DNA of 64,000 nt from Halobacteriales archaeon YIM A00013. GTDB taxonomy: Archaea; Halobacteriota; Halobacteria; Halobacteriales; Haloarculaceae. Positions 1 to 9,554 of the stretch are shown here, one piece after another. Both the position numbers and the translations under genes were made by a program. Under the pieces are notes generated by a model. The model ran no database searches. It was not told the DNA's origin and saw only the letters and a program-made list of their open reading frames with translations. Positions within the stretch are counted from its first letter, which is position 1; each line of letters begins with the position of its first letter. The stretch spans positions 744,001 to 808,000 of the forward strand of contig JAKCFM010000001.1 of the NCBI GenBank assembly GCA_025041195.1, in the 5' to 3' direction.

Positions 1-944
1 GTTCGACTGACGACACGTGGCTTGAGATAACCGAGTATGCAAAGCAGTACAACGCTGAGCACTCGGCGACAAACGGTTACGATGCCCGCGTCGTTCCGAT
101 TCAGCACACGGTGAATCGGGGCGTCGGAGGAGCAATTAAAACCGGCTACCTCCAGGCGCTGGAGGACGGTATCGACGTGACGGCCGTCATGGGGGGTGAC
201 GGTCAGATGGATCCGGACGTGCTGACGAAGTTCATCGATCCAGTGGTCGAAGGGAAAGCCCACTACGCAAAGGGCAATCGGTTTATGAAATTCGAAACGC
301 TTGATGCGATGCCGCGCCTGCGGCTGGTCGGCAACACCATCCTTTCGTTACTCACGAAAATTTCCAGTGGCTACTGGAACATTTCCGATCCACAGAACGG
401 TTACACGGCCATCTCGCAGGAGGCGCTCCAGCGAGTGGACATCGATGGCATGTACGAGTATTACGGCTACTGCAACGATCTGCTAGTCCGACTCAATCTG
501 GCAGACTGTCGCGTTGCTGATGTCGTCCACTCGGCCGAAACGGTCTACGATGACGACTGGAAGAGCCATATCAATTACACGGAGTACGTGCCCAAGGTAT
601 CGTTCATGCTGTTGCACCGATTCCTGTGGCGAGTGAACCAGAAATACATCCTCAAAGACTTCCGGCCGTTCGCAGCGGCGTACTACCTCGGTGCGGGCGT
701 TATGGGACTTGGAGCGGGGAAACTCGTTTCGAGAATTGCCCGCCGGCGTGAGGAGTCCAACAACTGGTTTTTCACTGTGCTGTCGGGGATCGTCTTGCTT
801 CTCTCGGCGATGGTGCTTGACCGCAACGAGAACGAAGACAAAGGGGTCCAGGTCCGAGAGTCCCCTACCTCCCTACCGACAACCGCTACGGTGTCGAAAA
901 ACGGTCGGACCGAGTCGAAAGCCATTCCTGCCGACGACGATTGA
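1..944 (+). CDS. Family 2 glycosyltransferase, 5' end missing
   Basis: The reading frame is already open at base 3, so the N-terminus lies outside the window. The visible part shows NRGVGGAIKTGY followed by MGGDGQMDPD, the nucleotide-sugar and metal binding part of GT-A family 2 enzymes, and then SDPQNGYTAIS, as in dolichyl-phosphate sugar synthases and related polyprenyl sugar transferases. A hydrophobic stretch near the end (FFTVLSGIVLLLSAMV) is a membrane anchor, followed by a polar cytoplasmic tail. It probably moves a sugar onto a lipid carrier or glycan at the inner face of the membrane. The next gene starts 10 bases later, so the two are likely cotranscribed. The exact sugar cannot be told. 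Confidence 0.85.
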   Translation, partial: STDDTWLEITEYAKQYNAEHSATNGYDARVVPIQHTVNRGVGGAIKTGYLQALEDGIDVTAVMGGDGQMDPDVLTKFIDPVVEGKAHYAKGNRFMKFETLDAMPRLRLVGNTILSLLTKISSGYWNISDPQNGYTAISQEALQRVDIDGMYEYYGYCNDLLVRLNLADCRVADVVHSAETVYDDDWKSHINYTEYVPKVSFMLLHRFLWRVNQKYILKDFRPFAAAYYLGAGVMGLGAGKLVSRIARRREESNNWFFTVLSGIVLLLSAMVLDRNENEDKGVQVRESPTSLPTTATVSKNGRTESKAIPADDD

Positions 945-954
945 TCGGTAATCG

Positions 955-2991
955 ATGAGTACTCGACCAGGTCTCATCGGGATGGCTCGGAACGGCCGTC
1001 TCGATATCATCGCCGGTTTGCTTGGACTGCTGGCAGCGCTTGCTCTGTTGCCAGTGCAGTTGTTCCTCGACGATGTGTACGTCCGGACCCTTCCGGTCGT
1101 GCTCCTCGTCGCGTCGCTGTTGTATCTGATTGCAGCACGGTCTGAGTTCCCTGGCGAGCTTCCCGTGCTCTCAGCACGGATGTCTCGGCTGTTGCCATCG
1201 TTGATTGTCGTCGGCTGTGCAGTGTTGCTCGCGCTCGCTGGCCTGATGGGCAGCCGTGGAATGGTTTTCTACTACATCGCCACCGTGGTCGGTGCGGGCC
1301 TGTTAGTGTTGATACTGTTCGTCGATGAGGAGTATTTCTCACCAACGCTGTTGTTATTCCTGATCATCCTGTTCGGTGTCGTCATTCGGTTCAGTGCGCT
1401 CTACACCACGCCAGGATACATCGGAATCGACATCTGGTCACACGCGGCCGACTGGTCGACCGCCATACGCGATGCGGGATCGCTTGCGCCCATCGAAGGC
1501 CGAAAGTATTTCGCTGCACCCCTCTATCACCTGCTCGTTGTCGGTTCGAGCCTTTTGCTCGACGTGCCGGTCAAAACGGCGCTCTATCTCGTCCTTGGGA
1601 TTGCAATGCCGCTGTCGGTGGTGTTGATCTACTCGACGGCGACGTTTTTCGTTGAAAAACGCTGGGCAGTGTTCGCCACCGCGGTGTATGCGATGAGTGC
1701 AACGGTGATCGAGTGGGGGATTCACATCATCCCAACGAGTCTCGGGCTGGTGTTTTTCCTGGCGATCTTCTACGCACTCGATCGAATGCTGCGGATCGAT
1801 TATCGGCCACGCGATTTCCTGCTCGTCGTGTTCTTCAGCGTGGCGGTCATTCTCACACACCAGATCTCTTCGTTCATAATGGTGGTGTTCACCGGCTCTG
1901 GATTGATCGCGTATTTCCTCATCAGCCTCGGTGTCTTTGACATCGGGCAAGGCACCTGGAAACGCTCGTCGACGCGTGAGTCAGTAAACCTCACCGGGTT
2001 GATGGTGTTCGATCTGGGGCTGATGACGTTCATGTGGTCGCTAACACCACAGAGTGGGGATACGTTCCTCGTGGTGATGATGACCTATCTCGAAGAGGCC
2101 CTTGAGACGGGTGATACTGGAACGGTGTCACAGGGCAACATTCCAGAATCCGTGCTCCCGGCGCCAACGATGATGGACACGCTCGTCGAATATCTCGACG
2201 TGCTTGGCTTTTTGCTCGTGCTCATGCTGACGATCGTTGGCTGTTATTATATTATTCGCCAGGAGAACATCTCACACGCGACGTTCACGGCGGTTGTCGC
2301 CACGGTGTCGATGCTCGTCTTCGTGTTCGTCTTCCCGATGCTCGGGATTCGGACGTTCGTTCCGGGTCGGTGGTTCCCGTTCGTAGCCGCCCCGATGGCC
2401 GTCATTGGCGCGATCGGGCTCGCCTATCTCGTGGATAACACAAATCCGTCGATCGTACTCACGGTACTGCTCGTGTTCATCCTCATCTTCCCGGCTGCAT
2501 CAATGTTTTCGAGCGACAGCACGCTGGAGAGCCCGCCGTTCGAAGGGACCCAGCCCCGATACAGCTACACGAACGCTGAACTCGCAGCGGTCGATGCAAT
2601 GGAGCAGTACACCGCCCCACGCGATGAGAACAATACGAAGTACTGGGCCACCGATCACCCGTATCAGACGGTGTTCGACCGAACGCTCTACTGGCGGTCG
2701 ATCTCTGCCACGGAAGGACATGGCGTTCCGATCGGGCTGTACGATAACAACAACGGCTTCGTCTCCGGACGTGTTGGTCAAAATAACGCAGGGCTGGAAG
2801 TGAAAAACAACTCGGACGGGTTCATCTACCGCGAGTACGAGCAAAGTGGCGCGACCGTCTTCCAGCTGTTGTACAACCACACATCAACGGGACAGAGCCC
2901 TGAGGTACGACGCGAACAGGTCTGTGGGGGCAGCCGCGACGTCGTGTACACGAATGGAGAAGTCACAGTGTGCACGCAACCTGGCGCGTAA
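955..2991 (+). CDS. Large polytopic membrane protein, GT-C glycosyltransferase-like
   Basis: A 678-residue protein with about a dozen hydrophobic helices over the first 500 residues and a soluble, probably extracellular, C-terminal domain of about 150 residues with several N-x-S/T sequons. A loop after the early helices has acidic residues (GYIGIDIWSHAADW), which resembles the first external loop of GT-C glycosyltransferases, where an aspartate is catalytic. Its position 10 bases after a lipid-linked sugar transferase and before a phosphodiesterase supports a role in assembling or transferring a surface glycan. The family assignment is inference from topology and context; I see no decisive family motif. 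Confidence 0.7.
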   Translation: MSTRPGLIGMARNGRLDIIAGLLGLLAALALLPVQLFLDDVYVRTLPVVLLVASLLYLIAARSEFPGELPVLSARMSRLLPSLIVVGCAVLLALAGLMGSRGMVFYYIATVVGAGLLVLILFVDEEYFSPTLLLFLIILFGVVIRFSALYTTPGYIGIDIWSHAADWSTAIRDAGSLAPIEGRKYFAAPLYHLLVVGSSLLLDVPVKTALYLVLGIAMPLSVVLIYSTATFFVEKRWAVFATAVYAMSATVIEWGIHIIPTSLGLVFFLAIFYALDRMLRIDYRPRDFLLVVFFSVAVILTHQISSFIMVVFTGSGLIAYFLISLGVFDIGQGTWKRSSTRESVNLTGLMVFDLGLMTFMWSLTPQSGDTFLVVMMTYLEEALETGDTGTVSQGNIPESVLPAPTMMDTLVEYLDVLGFLLVLMLTIVGCYYIIRQENISHATFTAVVATVSMLVFVFVFPMLGIRTFVPGRWFPFVAAPMAVIGAIGLAYLVDNTNPSIVLTVLLVFILIFPAASMFSSDSTLESPPFEGTQPRYSYTNAELAAVDAMEQYTAPRDENNTKYWATDHPYQTVFDRTLYWRSISATEGHGVPIGLYDNNNGFVSGRVGQNNAGLEVKNNSDGFIYREYEQSGATVFQLLYNHTSTGQSPEVRREQVCGGSRDVVYTNGEVTVCTQPGA

Positions 2992-3174
2992 TTCGGACGC
3001 GCCTCCGTCGCAATGAAGGAATGAATAAGTGTCCGCGGGGCGTTTCGAAACAACAATGAGAACCCTATGGATGTCAGTCACATCACGATTATATCACGCG
3101 GTTCTAAAACGGATGATTCATACGCAAACGACCACTGAATATGAGACGACGATGCGGGTAGAGGGTGAGATTCG

Positions 3175-4800
3175 ATGACCGACCACAAGATGAAGGCGTT
3201 GTTGATTGGGATCGATGCCGGATGTCTCCCGGTGTTCGATCGATTGATCGAAGACGATGTCATTCCAAACATCCAGTCGATCTGTGAGAATGGTGCCGTC
3301 GGACCATTAACGTCACAGATTCCACCGTGGACGCCGAGTGCCTGGCCCTCGATGTACACGGGGGTCAATCCAGGCAAACACGGGACGTTTGGCTTCGTCG
3401 ATTACGATGGCTACGACTGGCACGTCGTAAGCGCAGACCATGTTCGCGAACACGCGATGTGGACGCTGCTCGAAGAACACGATCTCTCAAGCGTCGTCGT
3501 CAACGTTCCGGTGACACATCCACCGGACGAAATCGATGGCGCAATCATTCCAGGGTTCATTGGACCGGAGCATCCGGACTCACATCCGGCTGGCATTCTT
3601 GATGACGTGATCGACGAGATCGGAGAGTATCGTGTCTATCCGAAGTACGAACGCGATGACCAGGAGTGGACGGACGACGAGAAAATGGAGGAGTACACGT
3701 CGCTCGTTCGAATGCATGGGGAGGCGTTCCGATATCTCGAAGGGGAGTTCGAGCCGGATTTCGGGTTCGTGCAGTTCCAGAAGACGGACACGGTGTTTCA
3801 CGAATTCCTGGGCGACTGGGAGAAGGTAAAGCAGGTGTACGCAGAGGCCGACCGGCAGGTTGGCAAACTGCTTGCGGAGTGCGATGCCGAACAGGTGTTT
3901 TTGGCCAGCGACCACGGGATGGGTCCCTACGACAAACAGGAGTTCCGGGTCAACGAGTTCCTTCACGATGAGGGCTACGTTGAGACGACCCAGGGTGGAA
4001 AAGGGATGCCGTCCTGGAATCCAATCCGGAGTCAGCTCCGTGAGGGTGAAAACGAAGAGACATGGGAGCCAAACATTTTCGAGCGATTCGCTGCAACGAT
4101 CGCGAAACACGGGTTCACCGCCTCCCGCGTTGGGAAGTCGCTTCGCTCGATCGGGCTCGATTCGCTCATCAAGCCCTACGTTCCGGACAACGTCGCCAGA
4201 ACGGCGAGCGAACAGGTTGATTTCCCGGCCTCGACGGCGTATATGCGTGCACGAGTAGAACTCGGCGTCCGGATCAATCTCCAAGGACGCGAACCAGAGG
4301 GGATCGTCCCCAAATCGGAGTATGAAGACGTTCGCTCCGAGCTCATCGATCTGCTAGCAGGCGTCCAGACGCCAGAAGGTGAGCCAATGTTCGAGACGGT
4401 TGCGCCCAGAGAGGAGTATTACAACGGCGAGTTCACCGAAAGCTCCGTCGATATTGTCACTGTTCCTAAGGATTTCGAGTATTTCATCTCCGCACAGCTA
4501 CAGGGTGAACAGTTCGGTCCACCGACCGAGCCGTGGAATCACAAGCTCGATGGTGTGTTCGCAGCGATGGGCGAGGGAATTGATGAGTCTGCCTCGCTTG
4601 AGGACGCCCATCTGTACGACGTCGCCCCGACGATCATGGCCGCGATGGGGATTCAGTACAGCGAGCGGATGGATGGCCGCGTGCTGCCGGTAGTTGATGA
4701 TATTGGCGCAACCTCCTATCCCGAGTACGGTGACGAACTCGAGCGCAACGTCTCCGATGAGGAAGTTGAGAGTCGACTGGCTGATCTGGGGTATCTGTAG
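3175..4800 (+). CDS. Alkaline-phosphatase superfamily hydrolase (type I phosphodiesterase/nucleotide pyrophosphatase-like)
   Basis: A 541-residue protein of the alkaline phosphatase superfamily. The N-terminal LLIGIDAG gives the first metal aspartate (Asp14). PPWTPSAWPSMYTG holds the Thr/Ser nucleophile region, ASDHGMG gives Asp246-His247 and NHKLDG gives His456, so both metal sites look complete. Such enzymes hydrolyse phosphodiesters or pyrophosphates; in archaea they often sit in glycan clusters, where they may act on nucleotide sugars or phospho-lipid carriers. No signal peptide is visible, so it is probably cytoplasmic. The ATG at 3175 follows a GGTGA purine run; a second ATG at 3190 begins just before the first strand and is also possible. 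The substrate is unknown. Confidence 0.85.
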   Translation: MTDHKMKALLIGIDAGCLPVFDRLIEDDVIPNIQSICENGAVGPLTSQIPPWTPSAWPSMYTGVNPGKHGTFGFVDYDGYDWHVVSADHVREHAMWTLLEEHDLSSVVVNVPVTHPPDEIDGAIIPGFIGPEHPDSHPAGILDDVIDEIGEYRVYPKYERDDQEWTDDEKMEEYTSLVRMHGEAFRYLEGEFEPDFGFVQFQKTDTVFHEFLGDWEKVKQVYAEADRQVGKLLAECDAEQVFLASDHGMGPYDKQEFRVNEFLHDEGYVETTQGGKGMPSWNPIRSQLREGENEETWEPNIFERFAATIAKHGFTASRVGKSLRSIGLDSLIKPYVPDNVARTASEQVDFPASTAYMRARVELGVRINLQGREPEGIVPKSEYEDVRSELIDLLAGVQTPEGEPMFETVAPREEYYNGEFTESSVDIVTVPKDFEYFISAQLQGEQFGPPTEPWNHKLDGVFAAMGEGIDESASLEDAHLYDVAPTIMAAMGIQYSERMDGRVLPVVDDIGATSYPEYGDELERNVSDEEVESRLADLGYL

Positions 4801-4842
4801 TTGTCGGCGGTTCTCTGCATGGTTTTTCCGCTGTGATCCCCG

Positions 4843-5238
4843 TCACTCGAAAAAGCCGTAGGTGAGCGGATAGTCGTATGCTTCGTGTTCGCTTGCCTTG
4901 TACGCGCCAACTCCCATCAGGAGTAACCACGCCACCACTCCAACTGGGAAAAGAATCACTCCCACCCCCGCTCCTATCGTCGAAAATGCCACCGCAAGCC
5001 CGATTGTCCAGGTGAGCTGGAAATTCACCGCATTGCGGCCGTTTCGATCGAGGAACTCGCTTTCTTCTTTTTTCAACAGCCAGAGAACGAACGGACAGAT
5101 CACGTTCGCGAACGGGATCAAGAGAAGACAGACGTAGCCACTGGCGTGGAGCAAAATCGCCCACTGGCGTTCTTCAGCACTGATTGATTCGGCTCCGTCG
5201 CTCGGCACCTGTGAAGGGCCGTCAGTCGGTGATGCCAT
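4843..5238 (-). CDS. DUF4870-type small membrane protein
   Basis: 131 residues beginning MASPTDGPSQ. A hydrophilic N-terminus leads into a SAEERQWA segment and then three hydrophobic helices, with the charged loop KKEESEFLDRNGRNAVNFQ between the first two. This is the layout of DUF4870 (TIC20-like) proteins, whose conserved R-N-A-x-N-F-Q is present. The frame is open upstream, but the residues there do not look like protein, so the ATG at 5238 is preferred. Function is unknown; the family is thought to be membrane embedded. It lies downstream of, and in the same direction as, the AhpD-like gene. Confidence 0.8.
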   Translation of the reverse strand: MASPTDGPSQVPSDGAESISAEERQWAILLHASGYVCLLLIPFANVICPFVLWLLKKEESEFLDRNGRNAVNFQLTWTIGLAVAFSTIGAGVGVILFPVGVVAWLLLMGVGAYKASEHEAYDYPLTYGFFE

Positions 5239-5275
5239 ACCACGGATCAGCCATCCGTGAACGAAAGCCTGACGC

Positions 5276-5842
5276 TCACTCGCGTCCGATCGAGTAAAAC
5301 TCCTCGTTCGGTCGCATGTCAGCAACGATCGCCAGTCGATTCGAGAGATTGTAGAACGCAACGACGCTTGCAATGTCCCAGATCGCCTCTTCACTGAAGC
5401 CGTTGTTCCGCAGGACCAGCAGATCCTCCCTCGTAACGGATCCGGGATTGTTCGTGAGCGCCACTGCAAAGTCCAACATTGCGCGGTGGTGTGGTCCCAG
5501 ATCGGCAGCCCGGTGATTCGTGGCGAGTTGATCAGCCAGCTGTGGATCCTCTGCGTACACCCTACAGAGTGCACCGTGTGCAACAACGCAATACAGACAG
5601 TCATTAGCACCGCTGACGGTCACCACGATCATCTCGATCTCCTCTCGTTCTAGTGCGCTGTCATCTACGAGCGCGTCGTGGTAGTCGAAAAACGCCCAGA
5701 AGTGGCTGGGCTTATACGCCATAGCCGTGAATACGTTCGGCGTGAACCCCGCGTCCTCAGTCTCTTTTTCTATCCGCTCCTGGATCTCCTCCGGAAGCGC
5801 ATCGATTTCGGGCGCCTCGAAATTGGTCATAGGATCGGCCAT
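5276..5842 (-). CDS. AhpD-like/carboxymuconolactone decarboxylase family peroxidase-related protein
   Basis: An all-alpha protein of about 188 residues matching the peroxidase-related branch of the carboxymuconolactone decarboxylase family. The active-site signature is NDCLYCVVAHGA, a CxxC pair followed by a histidine, as in AhpD, where the cysteines reduce peroxides or disulfides. The N-terminal FTPNVFTAMAYKPSHFWAFF is also typical. Two starts are possible: ATG at 5842 (MADPMTNFE) and ATG at 5830 (MTNFE). It is probably a cytoplasmic redox enzyme. It is read away from the penicillin acylase gene, with about 115 bases between them. Confidence 0.85.
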   Translation of the reverse strand: MADPMTNFEAPEIDALPEEIQERIEKETEDAGFTPNVFTAMAYKPSHFWAFFDYHDALVDDSALEREEIEMIVVTVSGANDCLYCVVAHGALCRVYAEDPQLADQLATNHRAADLGPHHRAMLDFAVALTNNPGSVTREDLLVLRNNGFSEEAIWDIASVVAFYNLSNRLAIVADMRPNEEFYSIGRE

Positions 5843-5957
5843 ACACCAGCTACAGCTGGTATCCACTTACCGGTGATCCTTCCATGATTACGTGTTAAAA
5901 CCCCAGGTAGTACCGGAGATACTGATAAATACACATAATTTTAAATCATTGTTCGGG

Positions 5958-8465
5958 ATGAAAAGACGGACGTTTCTACGATCAACTGGTGCTGTCCTCG
6001 GGAGTACACTGCTTGGACAGACCGCACTCGGGGTACCGGGGGGTTCGACCGCGACGATTCTGACTGATGCACATGGTGTGAGTCATATCTACGCCGAGGA
6101 TCAGTACTCGCTGGTGTTCGCCAACGGCTACGTTCAGGCTCGCGATCGGCTGTTTCAGATGGACGTCCTCAGACACATTGGCTACGGAAACAGCGCTGAG
6201 GTGCTCGGACCGGGACAGCTTGCCTCTGATATCGAAGTTCGCCGGGATCTCTACACGCGCGATGAACTCCAGGCACAGTACGACGCCGCCTCCGAGCAAA
6301 TGAAAGAACTGCTTACGGGGTTCGCTGATGGCGTCAACAAACAGATGACGGAGATGGCTGCCGAGAACCGGCTTCCGGGAACGTTCACCGCACTCACTCA
6401 TTCGCCGGATCCCTGGGACCCTGTCGATTCGATTGCCGTGTTGAGCTATCTCATCGGCTATTTCGGGCTCGGTGGGGGCAGCGAGATCGGAAACGCCCGC
6501 GAGCTAGCCGTGTTGACCGACACGCTCGGAGAGCGGGCAGCCGCGTACGAAGCGTTTGGTGATCGCAACTGGCTCCGCGTGGGCGAAGAACACCCCGCGT
6601 CGCTCGACCCTGATGAACTGACCGTTGAAGGCGGTGAGACGGTCCCATCGTTCGAAGACGTCCCGGACGAACAGCTGTCGTACGTCGACGCCACGCTCGA
6701 TGCCGAGCCCTGGGGGATCGAATCGGAGTTTTCGCTCTCGGAGTTTCTCAGCGGCGTTGGCAAAGGGCTGATGGAGGGGTTCAAATTCGGCTCGAATGCG
6801 CTCATCGTTGGTGGCGAACACACCGAAACCGGCGCCCCAATGCTTGGTGGTGGCCCACAGATGGGCTATTTCAAGCCACCAGTGATTCACCAGGTCGGAC
6901 TCCACGGCGCAGGCTTTGACGTTACGGGCATCGGAACTGTTGGTGCACCGGGCGTGATCATTGGCCGCACACCAGAGTTCGCCTGGACCGTCACGAGCGG
7001 GCGTGACGACCAGACCGACACCATCGCTGTCGACCTCCATCCTGACGACGATCATCGCTACGAGTGGAACGGCGAGTATCACGAGATGGAAACGCACACG
7101 ATCGTTCACACGCCGTCGGTCGTCGGTTCGATCATCGAGGGCGACCCAGATATACAGCGCGTCGAGCAGGAGGTTGCGCGGATCGAAGAAGCTGGTGCAA
7201 CCATGCCGGTGGTCGCCTGGAATCCAGACGAACGCGTCGCCTGGTGTCAGCGAACGACGACGAGAATGCAAGAACTCGAAGGCGCGCTGATGTGGGCACA
7301 CGTTGGCACTGAGACCGATTACGAGGGCTTCAAATCGCGTCTCAGTGACTTTCCGTTCACGTTCAACTTCCATTACGTCGATGCGGACGACATCGGATTC
7401 GTTCACACCGGAGCGGTTCCGGAGCGCAATCCGGATCTCGACCACCGACTCCCCGCTCCCGCATCGCTTCACGAGTGGGGAGCGATCACCACCGGAACGG
7501 GGCTTGGGATTCACACGAAAAATCCCGACAGCGGGTATGTCGTCAACTGGAACAATGCACCGGTTGTTGGCTGGCGTGCCGGCGACGCTCCACAGCAGTG
7601 GGGTGGCCCCAATCGCGTGGTCCTCCTCGACGATCTGACCGCGTCGGCGATCGATGACGGCCCCCTCTCCCTTGCTGATGTAAAAGGAATCATCGAGGAT
7701 GCAGCGACTCACGACGCGGCAGCTGCCTACACTGTTCCGGCGATGATCGACGCCGCACGTGGGGCTGATGACTCACAGCTCCAGGCGATGGCTGACGAAC
7801 TCGATCAGTGGCGATCGCAGAATTATCGATGGAGTGACGCGAACGATGACGGTGCGTATGATTCGGGCGGCATGGCAATTTACGAGGAGACACGGCGAGA
7901 GCTCCAGATGATCGTGTTTGACGACGATATCAGGGCCGAGACACCCGGGCTCGCGTTTGATCCGCCACTCACCAGACACGCAGCTGATCACGGTCGTGCA
8001 CAACAGGACACGACGATTGTATCGGCGCTCTCGGGGGAGACAGCCCACGACTGGCTGAACGGCGAGGATTCCACCGCAATCTTCCAGCAAGCGCTCACAG
8101 CGGCCGCCTCGACGCTTGCGGAGCGCTACGGAACCGCCACACCGGGTGAATGGCAGCTGTCGGTTCGCCAGTCGACGTTCCGATCGCTGGGAGCAAGCAA
8201 CCAGACGGCGATCGAGATGGTTAATCGCGCCACGTACAATCAGGCAGTCGCGATGGGAACTGGGCTGGAGGGATCCCAGCATATTCTTGCGCCTGCAAAC
8301 AGCGGCCACATTACGCTTGGCGAGCTCACACTGGTGCAGCTTGGCTTTCCGGAGCCGGCGCGACTCACCGATCAGCTGGAGGAGTATACGATTTTCGAGT
8401 ACATTCCGAACGCATACAGCAGATCGCAGGTTGAATCAATCGCGACCGACGAACGGACGCTGTGA
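5958..8465 (+). CDS. Penicillin acylase family Ntn-hydrolase, Tat-exported
   Basis: An 835-residue precursor of the penicillin/acyl-homoserine-lactone acylase family. The ATG at 5958 gives an N-terminus with a twin-arginine motif (KRRTFLRS) and a hydrophobic core, so the protein is exported folded. An alpha-subunit region (TDAHGVSHIYAED, QARDRLFQMD) precedes GSNALIVGG; Ser279 would be the autoprocessing site and N-terminal nucleophile of the beta subunit. The usual HxPHLG-type region is replaced by PMLGGGPQMGY. An in-frame ATG at 5892 would push the Tat motif 22 residues inward and is unlikely. An AT-rich TATA-like element (GATAAATACA) lies about 30 bases before 5958, fitting a leaderless transcript. 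It hydrolyses an amide bond in an unknown acylated substrate. Confidence 0.9.
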   Translation: MKRRTFLRSTGAVLGSTLLGQTALGVPGGSTATILTDAHGVSHIYAEDQYSLVFANGYVQARDRLFQMDVLRHIGYGNSAEVLGPGQLASDIEVRRDLYTRDELQAQYDAASEQMKELLTGFADGVNKQMTEMAAENRLPGTFTALTHSPDPWDPVDSIAVLSYLIGYFGLGGGSEIGNARELAVLTDTLGERAAAYEAFGDRNWLRVGEEHPASLDPDELTVEGGETVPSFEDVPDEQLSYVDATLDAEPWGIESEFSLSEFLSGVGKGLMEGFKFGSNALIVGGEHTETGAPMLGGGPQMGYFKPPVIHQVGLHGAGFDVTGIGTVGAPGVIIGRTPEFAWTVTSGRDDQTDTIAVDLHPDDDHRYEWNGEYHEMETHTIVHTPSVVGSIIEGDPDIQRVEQEVARIEEAGATMPVVAWNPDERVAWCQRTTTRMQELEGALMWAHVGTETDYEGFKSRLSDFPFTFNFHYVDADDIGFVHTGAVPERNPDLDHRLPAPASLHEWGAITTGTGLGIHTKNPDSGYVVNWNNAPVVGWRAGDAPQQWGGPNRVVLLDDLTASAIDDGPLSLADVKGIIEDAATHDAAAAYTVPAMIDAARGADDSQLQAMADELDQWRSQNYRWSDANDDGAYDSGGMAIYEETRRELQMIVFDDDIRAETPGLAFDPPLTRHAADHGRAQQDTTIVSALSGETAHDWLNGEDSTAIFQQALTAAASTLAERYGTATPGEWQLSVRQSTFRSLGASNQTAIEMVNRATYNQAVAMGTGLEGSQHILAPANSGHITLGELTLVQLGFPEPARLTDQLEEYTIFEYIPNAYSRSQVESIATDERTL

Positions 8466-8471
8466 TGACAC

Positions 8472-9044
8472 TCACGGTCGGATGGCCGTCCCCGACACCC
8501 AGAACGCAAGCGCAAGCGCACCGACGGTTTCGGGCAGTGCAAGCCCGGGAACGAACGCTCGTAGTTGTAGCCCCCACACGATCCATCCGCCGAGCGTCAC
8601 ACCTCCAAGCAAAATCGTGAGCAAGCCTCGCCGTCGCTGCCCCGCAAGCACGTTGCCAATCCCGTACAGACACAACGACACTGTGAGCAATAGATAGAAC
8701 GACACGGCAACGGGAACGTGGAGCGGTGACCCCATCGGGAACAGTCCGATTGCTGCCATCGCAACGGCGGTGAGCCAGAAGGAGTAGACGCCCAGTCGTT
8801 CGAGTCGATTTTCTGCCCTCCCGAGCAGCCAGAGCCCAAACGGAACGGCGATACCGCCGCCGGTGATCAGACCGCCGTTGAAGAGCGTTGCAACGATTCC
8901 TCCTGCTACGCCGAGCTCGCTGAGTGCGCTGTGCGTCCACGAGAACGAGTGTGAGAGTATGGTCGCTAGCCCAATTGCGCCCAGTGCGACAATCGACGAA
9001 GCAATGCCGGATAGTGGCCCGATACGCTCGATTGGCTCGCTCAT
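8472..9044 (-). CDS. DUF998 family membrane protein
   Basis: 190 residues with six hydrophobic helices. The N-terminus (PLSGIASSIVALGAIGLA) is followed by FSWTHSALSELG, the conserved S-x-L-x-x-x-G region of DUF998 proteins, and LFNGGLITGG opens the next helix. FPMGSPLHVPVAV in the middle resembles the G-x-x-H part of the family. It is an integral membrane protein of unknown function, convergent with the acylase gene with six bases between the stop codons, so transcription of the two probably overlaps. Confidence 0.8.
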   Translation of the reverse strand: MSEPIERIGPLSGIASSIVALGAIGLATILSHSFSWTHSALSELGVAGGIVATLFNGGLITGGGIAVPFGLWLLGRAENRLERLGVYSFWLTAVAMAAIGLFPMGSPLHVPVAVSFYLLLTVSLCLYGIGNVLAGQRRRGLLTILLGGVTLGGWIVWGLQLRAFVPGLALPETVGALALAFWVSGTAIRP

Positions 9045-9292
9045 TAGGACTCTATCGGACGGCCATTCATATCAACCGAATGGACGACTAGCGGTTGCCG
9101 ACGTTGCGCAACAACTGTGGAGCCTTGTCGCGTTCTTGCCGACATTTTAGTCCTAATGCACAATTATTCACCATTCATTATGGATAATCGTTAAAAACTG
9201 GTCTGGGTGGTCGCAATATTTATCAGTATTGCTGACCAACGCTATGATAGTTAGTAACAAACAACTAGCAAACACGTATGTGGGTGACATAA
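9045..9292. other. AT-rich intergenic region, divergent promoters
   Basis: About 250 bases separate the DUF998 gene and the small helix-turn-helix gene. I see no coding sequence. AT-rich runs near 9190-9260 (AAAAACTGG, ATATTTATCAG) can serve as TATA elements for the rightward gene. Confidence 0.4.
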
Positions 9293-9553
9293 GTGAGTGT
9301 GAATTCGAAACAAACTGACGGACCGGATGGAGAGACGACAGAGTGGATGCTATCGGTGGATGATCAGCTGTTGGACCACTTCGCGTCGGCCGGGCCAGGG
9401 CTGTGTCCTGAGGCCGCGGGTCGACTGGGCTTACACGTTTCGTTCGCCAAAAAGCGGTGTGAGATGCTCTGTGAACACGGCCTCTTGTACGAGAGCGACA
9501 CGGTATACGACATAACGGAGCTGGGTGAAACGTATCTCGAAACGCGCGAGTGA
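9293..9553 (+). CDS. Small winged-helix regulator, phiH1-repressor-like
   Basis: 86 residues with a GTG start. The body WMLSVDDQLLDHF - GPGLCPEAAGRLG - FAKKRCEMLCEHGLL - YDITELGETYLE has the order helix, turn, recognition helix and short wing of the haloarchaeal phiH1-repressor-like regulators, which bind DNA as dimers. It has no effector domain. It is convergent with the aldo/keto reductase, whose stop codon is one base away. A second GTG two codons downstream is equally possible. The target is unknown. Confidence 0.75.
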   Translation: MSVNSKQTDGPDGETTEWMLSVDDQLLDHFASAGPGLCPEAAGRLGLHVSFAKKRCEMLCEHGLLYESDTVYDITELGETYLETRE

Positions 9554-9554
9554 A

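Noticed and set aside
3580-4284. 234-codon minus-strand frame in the phosphatase gene
   Set aside because: Antisense to metal-binding motifs of a clear enzyme; no coding signature.
6504-7712. 402-codon minus-strand frame inside the penicillin acylase
   Set aside because: The plus strand encodes a complete acylase there; the antisense translation has no recognisable fold.
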